Positions 7,214 to 15,272 of a stretch of DNA of 15,334 bases are shown one piece after another; within the stretch, counting starts at the first letter, position 1, and every line of letters starts with the position of its first letter. The stretch is taken from positions 8,900-24,233 of the forward strand of contig MGQK01000051.1 of NCBI GenBank assembly GCA_001797815.1. Direction: 5' to 3'. The translations under genes were made by a program, and so were the position numbers. The notes beneath the pieces are model-generated. The model worked only from the letters and a program-made list of their open reading frames with translations. It ran no database searches and was not told the DNA's origin. The stretch is from Deltaproteobacteria bacterium RBG_13_61_14 (GTDB taxonomy: Bacteria; RBG-13-61-14).

Positions 7214-7492
7214 AGGCTTTACTGCTAAGCCCGGCTGCTAGTTTGAACTGCTCCGCGTTAAGATTTATAAATCCTACCCGATCAGCCGAAAAAGATCAAA
7301 TCTGCTGATTCACTCTTCCGCTATTTCCATCCAGGCGGGCCATCCCACTCTTAAGGAGAAGAAGAGAAAATCTATTCGCGGGAATCAGGGTTCCTGTCCA
7401 ACTTGCCGGGCCATATTCTTGATAAAAATGCTATCATAAAAGTCATTGCGAGATTCGGGAGTCGCTGCCCAGGCCGGAGCGGAACACCGATC
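7214..7492. other. Divergent intergenic region between exported protein and aconitase-type gene
   Basis: About 290 bp, less GC-rich than its surroundings, must hold the promoters for both divergent genes. The only structured element I see is TTGATA (7419-7424) and TATCAT (7432-7437), an inverted TGATA/TATCA pair 7 bp apart. The second half could serve as a -10 box for the plus-strand gene, but no convincing -35 matches it. No RNA gene or small reading frame with a ribosome-binding site is visible. Confidence 0.4.
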
Positions 7493-7504
7493 GGGAGGAC
7501 AACC

Positions 7505-9433
7505 ATGAACCTTTCCATGACCGAAAAGATTTTGCGGGAGCATCTGGTGCGGGGGCGTTTTCAGCCGGGGGAAGAGAACGAGTTCAGAATGGACCACGTG
7601 CTGATGCAGGACGCGACCGGGACCATGGCGATCATGCAGTTCGAGGCCCTGGGCAAGAAGGAGATCGCGCCGGAGTTCGCGATCATCTACGTGGACCACA
7701 ACCTGATCCAGCTCGATTTTCGCAACCCGGAGGACCACTTGTTTTTGCGGACCGCGGCGGCCAAGTATGGCATCCACCTCTCGCTTCCCGGCAACGGCAT
7801 CTGCCACCAGGTCAACACCGAGCGCTTTGCCCGGCCGGGGAAGACCTTGATCGGCTCGGACTCGCACACGCCCACGGCCGGCGCGGTCGGGTGCCTGGCC
7901 ATCGGCGCCGGCGGGCTGGACGTGGCCCTGGTCTTGGCCGGCCAGCCCTTGGCCCTGACCACGCCCCGGATCGTGAACGTGCATTTGACCGGAGAGTTCC
8001 AGCCCTGGGTCTCGGGCAAGGACCTGATCCTGGAGCTGCTCCGCCGCTTTTCGGTCAAGGGCGGCCTGGGCAAGATCTACGAGTTCAGCGGCCCGGCGCT
8101 CGCGCAGATGCCGGTGACCGGCCGCGCGCCCGTCTGCAACATGATCACCGAGCTCGGCGCCACCTCGGCCCTTTTCCCTTCGGACGAGCAGACCCGCGCC
8201 TTCCTCCAGGAGCAGGGCCGCGAGGACCAGTGGATCGCGCTGGGCCCGGACCCGGGCGCGCGCTACGACGAGGTGATCGAGCTTGACCTGGGCACGATCG
8301 AACCTCTGATCGCGAAACCCCATCAGCCTGACAACGTGGTCCCGGTCAAGGAGATCGCGGGCACTCCCGCGGTGCAGGTGTGCGTGGGATCTTCGGTCAA
8401 CTCCTGGTTCGAGGACCTGGCCATCCCGGCCGCGGTCCTTTTCCGGGGCGGAGGGGTCAACCCCGGCGTGACCATGACCGTGTCGCCCGGCTCGCGCCAG
8501 ATCCTGGATCGGATCACCCGCTCGGGCGTGCTCCAACAATTCATCCATGCCGGCGCCCGCATCCTGGAGCCGGCCTGCGGCCCTTGCGTGGGCATGGGCC
8601 AGGCCCCGCCCGAGGGCAAGGCCTCGGTGCGCACCTTCAACCGCAACTTCCGCGGCCGCTCCGGCACCAAGAACGACCAGGTTTACCTCGCCAGCCCGGC
8701 CACGGCCGGGGCCACCGCGCTCAAGGGCGTGATCACCGACCCGCGGGAACTGGGCGACCCGCCCCGGTTCGAGGCGGAGCCGCCGATCCTGGACGACCGC
8801 ATGGTCCTGGCGCCGCCGGCCAAGCCCGAGCGGGGCAGGATCGAGATCGTGCGCGGCCGCAACATCCTGCCGCCGCCGGCGCAGAAGCCGCTGGCCGCGA
8901 GCATCTCGGGCAAGGTGCTGATCCGCCTTCCGGATAACATCTCCACCGGCAGCATGGCCCCGGACGGGGTGATCGTGATGGCCGACCGCTCCAACGTGCC
9001 GGCCCTGGCCAAGCACACTTTTGAAAAAGAAGACCCGGAGTTCGTGGACCGGGCCCGGGCCTGGAAGGGCGGCTTGATCGTGGCCGGCGAAAACTACGGG
9101 CAAGGCTCTTCCCGCGAGCACGCGGCGCTGGCGCCCAAGCACCTGGGGGTCAAGGCGGTGCTGGCCAAGAGCTTTGCCCGCATCCACCGCCGCAACCTGA
9201 TCAGCCAGGGCGTGATCCCGCTCCTGATTGACGGCAAGACCTACCAGAGCTTGAAGCTGGGCACCAAGATCACCTTCCCCGGCATCCGTAAGGAGCTCAA
9301 GGCCGGCCAGGACGCGGTCAGCGCCCGGATCAAGAACAGGAAGGTAGTCATCGGCCACGACCTCAACCAGCGCGAGCGCGAGGTGATCCTGGCCGGAGGA
9401 GTACTCAATTGGGTCAAGCACCACGCCGGATAA
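7505..9433 (+). CDS. Aconitase-family hydratase (single-chain, short form) with altered cluster-ligand motif
   Basis: The 642-residue protein has the short single-chain aconitase layout (similar in length to the Aquifex-type group): TEKIL, QDATGTMAIMQFEALG (35-50), VDHN (63-66), GSDSHTPTAGA (117-127), GAGGLDVA (135-141), ACGPCVGMGQAPP (357-369), RTFNRNFRGRSGTK (376-389), and domain 4 with GENYGQGSSREHAAL (528-542). The expected reaction is citrate-isocitrate interconversion through a [4Fe-4S] cluster. Two key sites differ. The usual GSCTN motif is GSSVN (295-299), so the third cluster cysteine is Ser297, although Cys293 is nearby. The domain-4 T-D-H-I-x-P-A-G motif reads TGSMAPDG (481-488). 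Cys358 and Cys361 are kept. ATG 7505 is chosen because GGGAGG (7493-7498) lies six bases before it; an open in-frame extension upstream is unlike the family. It may be a divergent aconitase or a related hydro-lyase. Confidence 0.9.
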   Translation: MNLSMTEKILREHLVRGRFQPGEENEFRMDHVLMQDATGTMAIMQFEALGKKEIAPEFAIIYVDHNLIQLDFRNPEDHLFLRTAAAKYGIHLSLPGNGICHQVNTERFARPGKTLIGSDSHTPTAGAVGCLAIGAGGLDVALVLAGQPLALTTPRIVNVHLTGEFQPWVSGKDLILELLRRFSVKGGLGKIYEFSGPALAQMPVTGRAPVCNMITELGATSALFPSDEQTRAFLQEQGREDQWIALGPDPGARYDEVIELDLGTIEPLIAKPHQPDNVVPVKEIAGTPAVQVCVGSSVNSWFEDLAIPAAVLFRGGGVNPGVTMTVSPGSRQILDRITRSGVLQQFIHAGARILEPACGPCVGMGQAPPEGKASVRTFNRNFRGRSGTKNDQVYLASPATAGATALKGVITDPRELGDPPRFEAEPPILDDRMVLAPPAKPERGRIEIVRGRNILPPPAQKPLAASISGKVLIRLPDNISTGSMAPDGVIVMADRSNVPALAKHTFEKEDPEFVDRARAWKGGLIVAGENYGQGSSREHAALAPKHLGVKAVLAKSFARIHRRNLISQGVIPLLIDGKTYQSLKLGTKITFPGIRKELKAGQDAVSARIKNRKVVIGHDLNQREREVILAGGVLNWVKHHAG

Positions 9434-9543
9434 GCTTTCTCGCCGGGAAGAGTAGAGGTTTCAAGGGAATCATCACCTCCATGACCCGGACCCATACCTT
9501 TCTCGCTTCTGGCCCGGAAGCCATGCTGCCCGTGGAGAGTTGA

Positions 9544-11067
9544 GTGGCTCCGGCCGAAATATCCAGGCTCTGGCGGCCGAGGTGGTTGCTCCTGCTCGGT
9601 CTGGAGGTGCTGCTTCTGGCCGCGGTAGTCGGCTTCTTCACCCTGAGAATCCGGTATGACTTCTCCCTCTCTGGACCGCGGCCGCACGTGTTCATCCTTC
9701 TGGTGGATGCGCTCCGGGCTGACCGCCTCTCCTGCTACGGCGCTGGGCTGCCGACCTCCCCCACCGTGGACCGGTTAGCGGCCCAAGGAACCCTGTTCGA
9801 ACAAGGGACCGCCCAAGCGCCCTGGACCAAGCCCAGCGTGGTGAGCCTTTTCACCTCGCTCTATGGCTCGGCCCATCGCGTCAACCGGTTTCCGCCGGCC
9901 CTGGAAAAAGATGGACCGTCGCGCCTGACCGGGGAAGATGTCCTGCCCGACTCTTTCACCACCCTGGCCGAGGTGCTCCAGAGCCACGGCTGGCAGACCC
10001 TGGCTTACTCCGCCAACCGCTGGGTGGACCCGCTCTTCGGCCTGGCCCAGGGCTTCGACCAGTTTGTTGCGTTGGCGACGAGCTCACCACCTTCGCCGGA
10101 CGGCGCAAAGGTCGTGGTCCTCAACCTCCCGGCCGAATATCTCAACCACGAGTTCCTGAAGAACCCGGCCCTGGCTCCGGACACGGCCTGGCCGCGCTTC
10201 CTCTCCCGCCTCGGCTTCCACCGCCGGCCACTCTTCGTCTATCTCCATTACATGGACGTGCACGGCCCCTACCAGCCGCCGCCGCCTTTTGACACCCGTT
10301 TCGACGCCGACTATGCGCGGCTGCCGGCCGAGCCGCTTTCCGCCTCGGACATCCAGGCCATGCACTACCTGTATCAGGGAGTGGATGACCTGCGGCACTA
10401 CCGATCGCGCTACGACGGCCAGATCGCTTACTTCAATGCCCAGCTTGAGCGCCTGTTGGCGGAACTCAAGCGCCGCGGTTTCCTGGACCATGCGCTCCTG
10501 GTCTTTACCGCCGACCATGGCGAGGCGCTCCGCGACCACCAGACCTTTGACCATGGCAGCACCCTTTACCAGGAGGAGGTGCGGGTGCCCTTGATCTTCC
10601 AGGGCGAGGGGGTGATGCCCCGGCGCTCGAGCGAGCCGGTGCGCCTGATGGACGTGGCTCCCACCATCCTCGCTTACCTGGGCCTGCCGATTCCCGAGGA
10701 CTTCGAGGGCCGGAGCCTCTTGCCCCTGCTCCAGGGCGGCACCTTGCCGCCGGCCGCGGCATTTTCAGAAAATCACATCCACGGCCGGGCCGAGATCATG
10801 CGCCGGCAGGGGAACCGAAAGGTGATTTACCAAGTGGCGGATCAGCGCATCCGGGAAATTTATGACCTGGCTCTGGACCCGGGTGAAAAAAGCAACCGGG
10901 TGGACCGGGAAGATGCCCAGGAGCTGGCCCAGCAGGCCCGGGCCTTGGCCGCCTGGCAGGCCGCGGAACAGGCCAAGTTCCCGGAAAGCGGGCCCTTGCT
11001 GGAAAAAGAGATTGACCCCGCCCTGAAAAAGCAACTGAGGGCATTGGGTTATGTGGATCACAAATAA
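9544..11067 (+). CDS. Membrane-anchored sulfatase-fold hydrolase/transferase lacking the formylglycine cysteine
   Basis: This 507-residue protein has one N-terminal membrane helix (about residues 14-34) that likely anchors an outward-facing alkaline-phosphatase-fold domain. Metal and core motifs of the sulfatase family are present: VFILLVDALRADRLSCYG (49-66), LHYMDVHGPYQPP (234-246) and FTADHGEALRDH (321-332). At the nucleophile position, where sulfatases have C/S-x-P-x-R for formylglycine, it reads APWTKPSVVSL (92-102), so Thr95 would be the nucleophile. That argues against a formylglycine sulfatase and for a phospho-transfer or phosphodiester activity as in LtaS-like relatives, or another hydrolase. 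The start is GTG 9544 with GGAG at 9534-9537, six bases upstream. It lies 110 bp after the aconitase-type gene on the same strand, with no clear terminator between them. Confidence 0.9.
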   Translation: MAPAEISRLWRPRWLLLLGLEVLLLAAVVGFFTLRIRYDFSLSGPRPHVFILLVDALRADRLSCYGAGLPTSPTVDRLAAQGTLFEQGTAQAPWTKPSVVSLFTSLYGSAHRVNRFPPALEKDGPSRLTGEDVLPDSFTTLAEVLQSHGWQTLAYSANRWVDPLFGLAQGFDQFVALATSSPPSPDGAKVVVLNLPAEYLNHEFLKNPALAPDTAWPRFLSRLGFHRRPLFVYLHYMDVHGPYQPPPPFDTRFDADYARLPAEPLSASDIQAMHYLYQGVDDLRHYRSRYDGQIAYFNAQLERLLAELKRRGFLDHALLVFTADHGEALRDHQTFDHGSTLYQEEVRVPLIFQGEGVMPRRSSEPVRLMDVAPTILAYLGLPIPEDFEGRSLLPLLQGGTLPPAAAFSENHIHGRAEIMRRQGNRKVIYQVADQRIREIYDLALDPGEKSNRVDREDAQELAQQARALAAWQAAEQAKFPESGPLLEKEIDPALKKQLRALGYVDHK

Positions 11068-11295
11068 ACGCTTTGCGTTGCTCCTGCTCGCGGCCGCGGC
11101 GGAGACCGGGGAGAGGCGCCCTATCAAGAATTTGTAACCGATGTTGCACAACACCAGGAGATGGTTTTCCTCGCCCACCCCGAGAGCCGCGGTCAAGCTG
11201 AAATGATCTCCACTCGGCCAGCGAGCCAGAAGCCTGATTGCCCAGAGAACCCGGCGGGAAAGAGAAAGAGACCGGAAGTTTTCTCTTAAGCTTTC
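11068..11295. other. Intergenic gap between sulfatase-fold and GH51 genes
   Basis: About 240 bp separate the two plus-strand genes. No hairpin with a T tract is apparent. A 42-residue frame (11161-11289, +) has AGGAG directly abutting its ATG and no family character, and a minus-strand frame crossing the region is also uncharacteristic. I see no supportable gene or RNA. Confidence 0.5.
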
Positions 11296-11304
11296 AAGGA
11301 GGGG
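11296..11304 (+). promoter_or_regulatory. Strong Shine-Dalgarno that fixes the TTG start of the GH51 gene
   Basis: AAGGAGGGG is an almost perfect anti-16S match. Its GGAGG core ends five bases before TTG 11308. It supports initiation at this rare codon, which in turn gives a complete twin-arginine signal peptide. Confidence 0.8.
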
Positions 11305-11307
11305 ACC

Positions 11308-12948
11308 TTGCATCAGATCAAAAGAAGGAGTTTCCTGGCCGCGACGGGCGCAGTTTTGATCTCGCCTCGCTTGACGGCCCAACCTGCCGAGGCTTCCCAG
11401 CCGGGCTCACTCGGGGCTTCGGTTACCATCGAGCGCGAGCCCTTGCACGCTCTTCCGCGAACGCAATACGGCCATTTTCTCGAGCACCTGGGCCGGTGCA
11501 TCAAGGGCGGCGTCTGGGCCGAGGGCGAGAGTGAGGACATGTTCCTGGGCGGTATCCGCCGGGAGCTTTTAGCCGAGATGCGGGCGGTGAAGCCGGCTCT
11601 CATCCGATACCCGGGCGGATGTTTCGCCGACGGCTATCATTGGCGGGACGGGATCGGACCTCGGAGCCAGCGGCCGCTGCGAAAGAATCTCGCCTGGTCA
11701 AGACTGGGTCAGAAGCTGGGCCCGGAGGAGGACAACCACTTCGGCACCGATGAGTTTCTGAGACTGTGCGAGGAGTTGGGGGCCGAGCCGCAACTTACCG
11801 CCAACGTGGGTTCGGGCACGGCCGCGGAGGCCGCGGCCTGGGTCGAATACACGAACGGTCCGAAGGACTCGAAGTGGGGATCGGAGCGGGTCAAGAACGG
11901 ACACCCCGAGCCTTATCAGGTCAAGTATTGGTTCATCGGCAACGAAATTTTAGGATGGCACGAGCTCGGGTGGCAGAAGCCGGTGCAGTATGTGGAAACC
12001 CTGAAGCGATACGCCCAGGCCATGCGCCGGGTGGATCCCGGCATCAAGCTACTCGCGAGCGGGACCTTCGGGCCCAACCCCAACCACGCGGAGATCCACC
12101 AAACCCTGCTCCAGGGCGCGGGCGATCACTTTGATTACCTGTCCGTCCACCTCTACGCCACCGAGTGGGTCGCGCCTCGCAACCTCTGGCGCTATCAGAT
12201 TCTCAACAGACAGCGGCGACCGTCACGCGGGTTGTATTACGAGATCATGGCCGCGCTGTCTGTGCAGCAACAATACCTCGAGGACTGTATCAGCGACCTG
12301 CGCCAGTTCTCGCCGGCGGGAAAGCCCATCAAGCTGTCTTTTGACGAGTGGAACCTCTGGTACCGAGGTTACTCCGACCTCTACCAGTCCAACTTCAACC
12401 TGCGGGACGGCCTGTGGGTGGCCAGCGCGTTAAACCTGCACCACCGCTACGCCCAGGAGCTCGAACTGGCCAATATTTCGCAGATGGTCAACTGCCTGGG
12501 CCTGATTGTTTCCACGAACCAGGGGACCTTCCCCACCGCCTCGGCCCTGGTGTTCCGGATTTACACCGAGAATGTGGGGGATGAGCTCCTGCCCAGCCAG
12601 GTTGACGGCCCGGCTCTTCCCCACCCGACCGGGCTTCCCGTCCTTGACGTCTCGGCCACGCGTCAGGGCGACACCCTCGCGCTCTTTCTGGTCAACCGCC
12701 ATCTCGACGCGGAGGTCTCGTCCCGCTGCACCTGCCAGGGCTTGCAGGTGGGGACTGTCGCCAAGCGCGTTGAACTCCACCATCCGGACGCCTTCAAGTA
12801 TAACACCTACGCGGATCCGCGAGCGCTGAGAATCAGCGAAAGAAGCGAGACTCTGAAAGTCGAAAGCGATGGCGCGGCGAGCCGGTTCTCGGTGCAGTTG
12901 CCGGCTCACTCCCTGACCTGTCTGGTGCTTGAGGCAAAAAACTTATGA
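11308..12948 (+). CDS. Exported alpha-L-arabinofuranosidase-type glycoside hydrolase (GH51), Tat signal
   Basis: The 546-residue protein starts MHQIKRRSFLAATGAVLIS, a twin-arginine (RRSFLAA) signal with likely cleavage near LTAQ, so the folded enzyme is exported. The catalytic (beta/alpha)8 domain has QYGHFLEHLGRCIKGGVW (53-70), RYPGGCFADGYHWRDGIGP (100-118), the acid/base Glu213 in FIGNEILG and the nucleophile Glu347 in SFDEWNLWY. A beta-sandwich C-terminal domain follows (from about 430) and ends PAHSLTCLVLEA. GH51 enzymes remove alpha-L-arabinofuranosyl side chains from arabinoxylan, arabinan or similar plant polymers; some have endoglucanase or xylosidase activity, so the substrate stays open. 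The start is TTG 11308 with a very strong Shine-Dalgarno. No sugar transporter or regulator lies beside it. The preceding membrane sulfatase-fold gene could share its transcript, but a 240-bp gap separates them. Confidence 0.93.
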   Translation: MHQIKRRSFLAATGAVLISPRLTAQPAEASQPGSLGASVTIEREPLHALPRTQYGHFLEHLGRCIKGGVWAEGESEDMFLGGIRRELLAEMRAVKPALIRYPGGCFADGYHWRDGIGPRSQRPLRKNLAWSRLGQKLGPEEDNHFGTDEFLRLCEELGAEPQLTANVGSGTAAEAAAWVEYTNGPKDSKWGSERVKNGHPEPYQVKYWFIGNEILGWHELGWQKPVQYVETLKRYAQAMRRVDPGIKLLASGTFGPNPNHAEIHQTLLQGAGDHFDYLSVHLYATEWVAPRNLWRYQILNRQRRPSRGLYYEIMAALSVQQQYLEDCISDLRQFSPAGKPIKLSFDEWNLWYRGYSDLYQSNFNLRDGLWVASALNLHHRYAQELELANISQMVNCLGLIVSTNQGTFPTASALVFRIYTENVGDELLPSQVDGPALPHPTGLPVLDVSATRQGDTLALFLVNRHLDAEVSSRCTCQGLQVGTVAKRVELHHPDAFKYNTYADPRALRISERSETLKVESDGAASRFSVQLPAHSLTCLVLEAKNL

Positions 12949-13168
12949 TGCTCGGAGGCCTTGAAAGCTCGCGTCAGAAAAGAGGGCTCCCCCCGCCTTT
13001 TCAGGGCATGAGCAGGCCCAGAATCCCCAGGAGGTGGTGTGTCTCAAAAGGTGAGCATATAGGCCTTGAGCGCCGTGAACGTGAACGAAAAAGCGATGGA
13101 GGGCAGGTTGGGATACCTGTTCCGAGCGAGTCGGTCGTATCCTCAGTCGTTGAGGCAACACCTCTGCT
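12949..13168. other. Intergenic region between convergent GH51 and usp genes
   Basis: This 220-bp stretch holds a weak hairpin, GAAAAG/CTTTTC (12977-12982/12997-13002), with G/C pairing inside, that could end GH51 transcription. It also has a 5-bp stem CCTCA/TGAGG (13141-13145/13151-13155) just past the usp stop, and a short minus-strand peptide-coding remnant listed separately. No clear intrinsic terminator is present on either strand. Confidence 0.5.
13044..13142 (-). pseudogene. Possible gene remnant: 32-codon protein-like tail without a start
   Basis: On the minus strand, between a TGA at 13145-13143 and a TGA at 13046-13044, a 32-residue frame begins GYDRLARNRYPNLPSIAF and ends FTALKAYMLTF. 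It has no start codon with a ribosome-binding site, but its composition (aromatic, amphipathic, natural-looking) is more protein-like than the overlapping frames. It may be the C-terminal remnant of a decayed gene or part of a dispersed conserved intergenic repeat. I cannot name the parent family. Confidence 0.3.
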
Positions 13169-13678
13169 TTAAGTTCTGGCTTTCGCTTTTTCTCCGGGCA
13201 TTTCAAAACTGAAGTCCGGCGGCTTGAGCACCAGCACCGGGCAGGAGGCCTTGCGCACCACCCGCTCCGCCACGCTGCCGATCAAGAGGTGGCGCACGCC
13301 GGTGCGGCCGTGGCTGCCCATCACGATCAGGTCCGCCTTCTCCCGCTCCGCGGTGCGGATGATCTCCACGAACGGAACCCCTTCCTTCACCTGCACCGCG
13401 ATCTCCACCCCGGAGGACGCGTAGAGCTCTTTCAGGCGCGCCATCTGCTGCTCGGAGGCGGTCTTGACCTGCTCCCACAAGGCCACCTCGCCGGTCGGAG
13501 GCGCTACCCCGTCCAGCCAGTTGACCGCCTCGGCCAGGGGCATGGTCTGGAGCACGTGGAGCAGGATCAGCCGGGCCTGGAAGGTCTGGCCCAGCCCGAC
13601 CGCGTAATCGAGCAGGTCGCGGGTCGGTTCGGAGAAATCGGTGGGGACTAAAATCGTCTTGATTTGCGGAGTCGTCAT
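13169..13678 (-). CDS. Universal stress protein, UspA family
   Basis: This 169-residue single Usp domain begins IKTILVPTDFSEPTRDLLDYA (residues 6-26), the typical first strand and helix with Asp14. It carries the nucleotide-binding signature GSHGRTGVRHLLIGSVAERV (121-140), the G-2x-G-9x-G-S pattern of ATP-binding Usps, then the last strand SCPVLVLKPP. Such proteins are cytoplasmic, often dimeric, and help survive starvation, oxidative or respiratory stress; the exact role is not predictable. The start is ATG 13678 with AGGAGG seven bases upstream. Two tandem palindromes sit directly upstream of the Shine-Dalgarno, between this gene and the yifB stop, so the leader of any yifB-usp transcript would be strongly structured. 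Confidence 0.95.
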   Translation of the reverse strand: MTTPQIKTILVPTDFSEPTRDLLDYAVGLGQTFQARLILLHVLQTMPLAEAVNWLDGVAPPTGEVALWEQVKTASEQQMARLKELYASSGVEIAVQVKEGVPFVEIIRTAEREKADLIVMGSHGRTGVRHLLIGSVAERVVRKASCPVLVLKPPDFSFEMPGEKAKART

Positions 13679-13689
13679 GGTTCCTCCTT

Positions 13690-13748
13690 ACTTAACAAGG
13701 GGCCAGGCCCCAAGTTAACTTAACATAGGGTCAGGCCCCATGTTAAGT
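13690..13748. repeat. Two tandem 31-bp imperfect palindromes (REP-like, GGGTCAGG type)
   Basis: Unit A (13690-13720) and unit B (13718-13748) have a 28-bp period, share the ACT at the junction, and agree at 26 of 31 positions. Each is a near-palindrome around AGG: ACTTAAC outer arms, a mismatched AA or AT step, and a GGGGCC/GGCCCC-type stem (unit B has GGGTC on one side). Unit B contains the yifB stop codon. Unit A ends a few bases from the usp Shine-Dalgarno. The GGGTCAG core recalls the outer end of the 675-803 element, which points to REP-type repeats. Confidence 0.8.
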
Positions 13749-15272
13749 AGCGCGGTCGAGGACACGATAGTTGACCGCCTCGCTCAGGTGGGCCGAGGTG
13801 ATCTTCTCGCTGCCCTCCAGGTCGGCGACGGTGCGGGCCACTTTCAGGATCCGGGCGTGGGCCCGGGCGCTCATGCCCAGCCGGTCCACGCAGTGCTGGA
13901 GCAGGTTGTGGCCGGCCGGGTCAATCTGGCACCACTTTTTGAGCTGGCGCGTTTCCATGTCCGCGTTGCAGAAAATCTTGGAGTCGGTAAAACGCTTGGC
14001 CTGGATGGTCCGGGCGCGGTTGACCCGCTCCCGGATCGCCTCGCTCGGCTCGCCGCTGCGCTCGTCGCTTAGCTCCCGGTAGCGGACCGCCGGGACCTCG
14101 ACGTGCAGATCAATGCGATCGAGCAGCGGCCCGGAGATTCGGCTGCGGTATTGGGCCACTTGCCGGGGTGTGCAGGCGCAGGGGTGCATGGGGTCGCCCA
14201 GGTAGCCGCAGGGGCAGGGGTTCATGGCCGCGACCAGCATGAACCGCGCCGGGTAAGTCAGGGCCATGGCGGCGCGGGCGATGGTGACCGTGCCTTCTTC
14301 CAGCGGCTGGCGCAGGACTTCGAGCACGTGCTTCTTGAACTCGGGCAGCTCGTCCAAAAAAAGCACGCCGTGGTGGGCGAGCGAGATCTCGCCCGGCCGG
14401 GGGATGGCGCCGCCCCCGATCAGGCCGGCGTCGGAGACGGTGTGGTGGGGCGAGCGGAAGGGCCGCTTGGCGATCAGGCCCTCCTTTTCTTTGACCTGGC
14501 CGATCACGCTGTAGATTTTGGTGGTCTCCAGCGCTTCCTCAAAACCCAGGTCCGGCAAGATGGTGGGCAGCCGCTTGGCCAGCATGGCCTTGCCCGAGCC
14601 GGGCGGGCCGATCAGGAGCGCGTTGTGGCCCCCGGCCGCGGCCACCTCCAGCGCCCGCTTGGCATGCTCCTGGCCTTTGACGTCGGAAAAGTCCACCCGG
14701 TGGACAGCGGCCCGGCGGAAGAGAGCCTGCAGGTCCAGCTCCACCCGGGGCAGCTCGGCCTCGCCGTTCAGGAACGCGACCACCTCGGACAGGTGCTCGC
14801 AAGGGAAGACCGGCAGTTCCTTAACCACCGCGGCCTCGCGGGCATTGGCCCGGGGCACCAGGATGCCCTTCAGCCCCTTGGCCGCGGCCGCGAGCGCGAC
14901 CGGAAGCGCGCCGGTCGTGCGCTTGATCCGGCCTTCCAACGAGAGCTCGCCCAGGATCAGGTAATCGCGCAGCCGCGTGCGCTTGACCGCGGCCATGGCG
15001 GCGAGCAGCCCGATGGCGATGGGCAGGTCAAAGGCCGGGCCTTCTTTCTTGATGTCGGCCGGGGCCAGGTTGACGGTGACCCGGTGGTTGGCCGAGAACA
15101 GGTAGCCGCTGTTGCGGATGGCGGACTTGACCCGCTCCCGGCTTTCCTTGACCGCGGGGTCGGGCAGGCCCACGATGGCGAAGAAGGGCATGCCCTGGCG
15201 CAGGTCCACTTCCACCTCCACCAGGTGCGCGTCAATCCCGATCACCGTGCCGGATAAAACCGTGGCGAGCAT
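13743..15272 (-). CDS. yifB: YifB/ComM-family Mg-chelatase-like AAA+ ATPase
   Basis: The 509-residue protein has full YifB/ComM length. The N-terminal Lon-protease-like domain shows [22 protein letters not shown] (27-48) and [22 protein letters not shown] (67-88). The AAA+ domain has Walker A GPPGSGKA (222-229), the [15 protein letters not shown] loop (274-288), Walker B GVLFLDEL (302-309), and the [10 protein letters not shown] with CACTP cysteine cluster (Cys353, 355, 365, 367). A C-terminal Mg_chelatase_C region ends [14 protein letters not shown]. ComM is a hexameric helicase promoting branch migration during natural transformation; YifB proteins in non-transforming bacteria are less well understood. 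Walker A has Ala229 where Thr or Ser normally coordinates Mg. ATG 15272 gives the family N-terminus, although the nearby GGAG is unusually close (two bases). The TAA stop lies inside a palindromic repeat. Confidence 0.94.
   Translation of the reverse strand: MLATVLSGTVIGIDAHLVEVEVDLRQGMPFFAIVGLPDPAVKESRERVKSAIRNSGYLFSANHRVTVNLAPADIKKEGPAFDLPIAIGLLAAMAAVKRTRLRDYLILGELSLEGRIKRTTGALPVALAAAAKGLKGILVPRANAREAAVVKELPVFPCEHLSEVVAFLNGEAELPRVELDLQALFRRAAVHRVDFSDVKGQEHAKRALEVAAAGGHNALLIGPPGSGKAMLAKRLPTILPDLGFEEALETTKIYSVIGQVKEKEGLIAKRPFRSPHHTVSDAGLIGGGAIPRPGEISLAHHGVLFLDELPEFKKHVLEVLRQPLEEGTVTIARAAMALTYPARFMLVAAMNPCPCGYLGDPMHPCACTPRQVAQYRSRISGPLLDRIDLHVEVPAVRYRELSDERSGEPSEAIRERVNRARTIQAKRFTDSKIFCNADMETRQLKKWCQIDPAGHNLLQHCVDRLGMSARAHARILKVARTVADLEGSEKITSAHLSEAVNYRVLDRAT

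Noticed and set aside
7403-7504. Upstream in-frame extension of the aconitase-type gene
   Set aside because: GGGAGG precedes ATG 7505 at ideal spacing, and the extension is not family-like.
7385-9424. A 679-codon minus-strand frame opposite the aconitase-type gene
   Set aside because: It mirrors the codon-position GC bias of the real gene. Its translation is a low-information Arg/Gly/Ala/His/Leu/Asp mix without motifs, while the plus strand encodes a clear aconitase-family protein.
10765-11382. A 205-codon minus-strand frame spanning the gap between the sulfatase-fold and GH51 genes
   Set aside because: More than half lies antisense to two secure genes. The middle part is somewhat protein-like (LGVGEENHLLVLCNIGYKFL) but has no start with a ribosome-binding site and no recognised motif.
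14103-15257. A 384-codon plus-strand frame opposite yifB
   Set aside because: Antisense shadow of a confidently identified gene.
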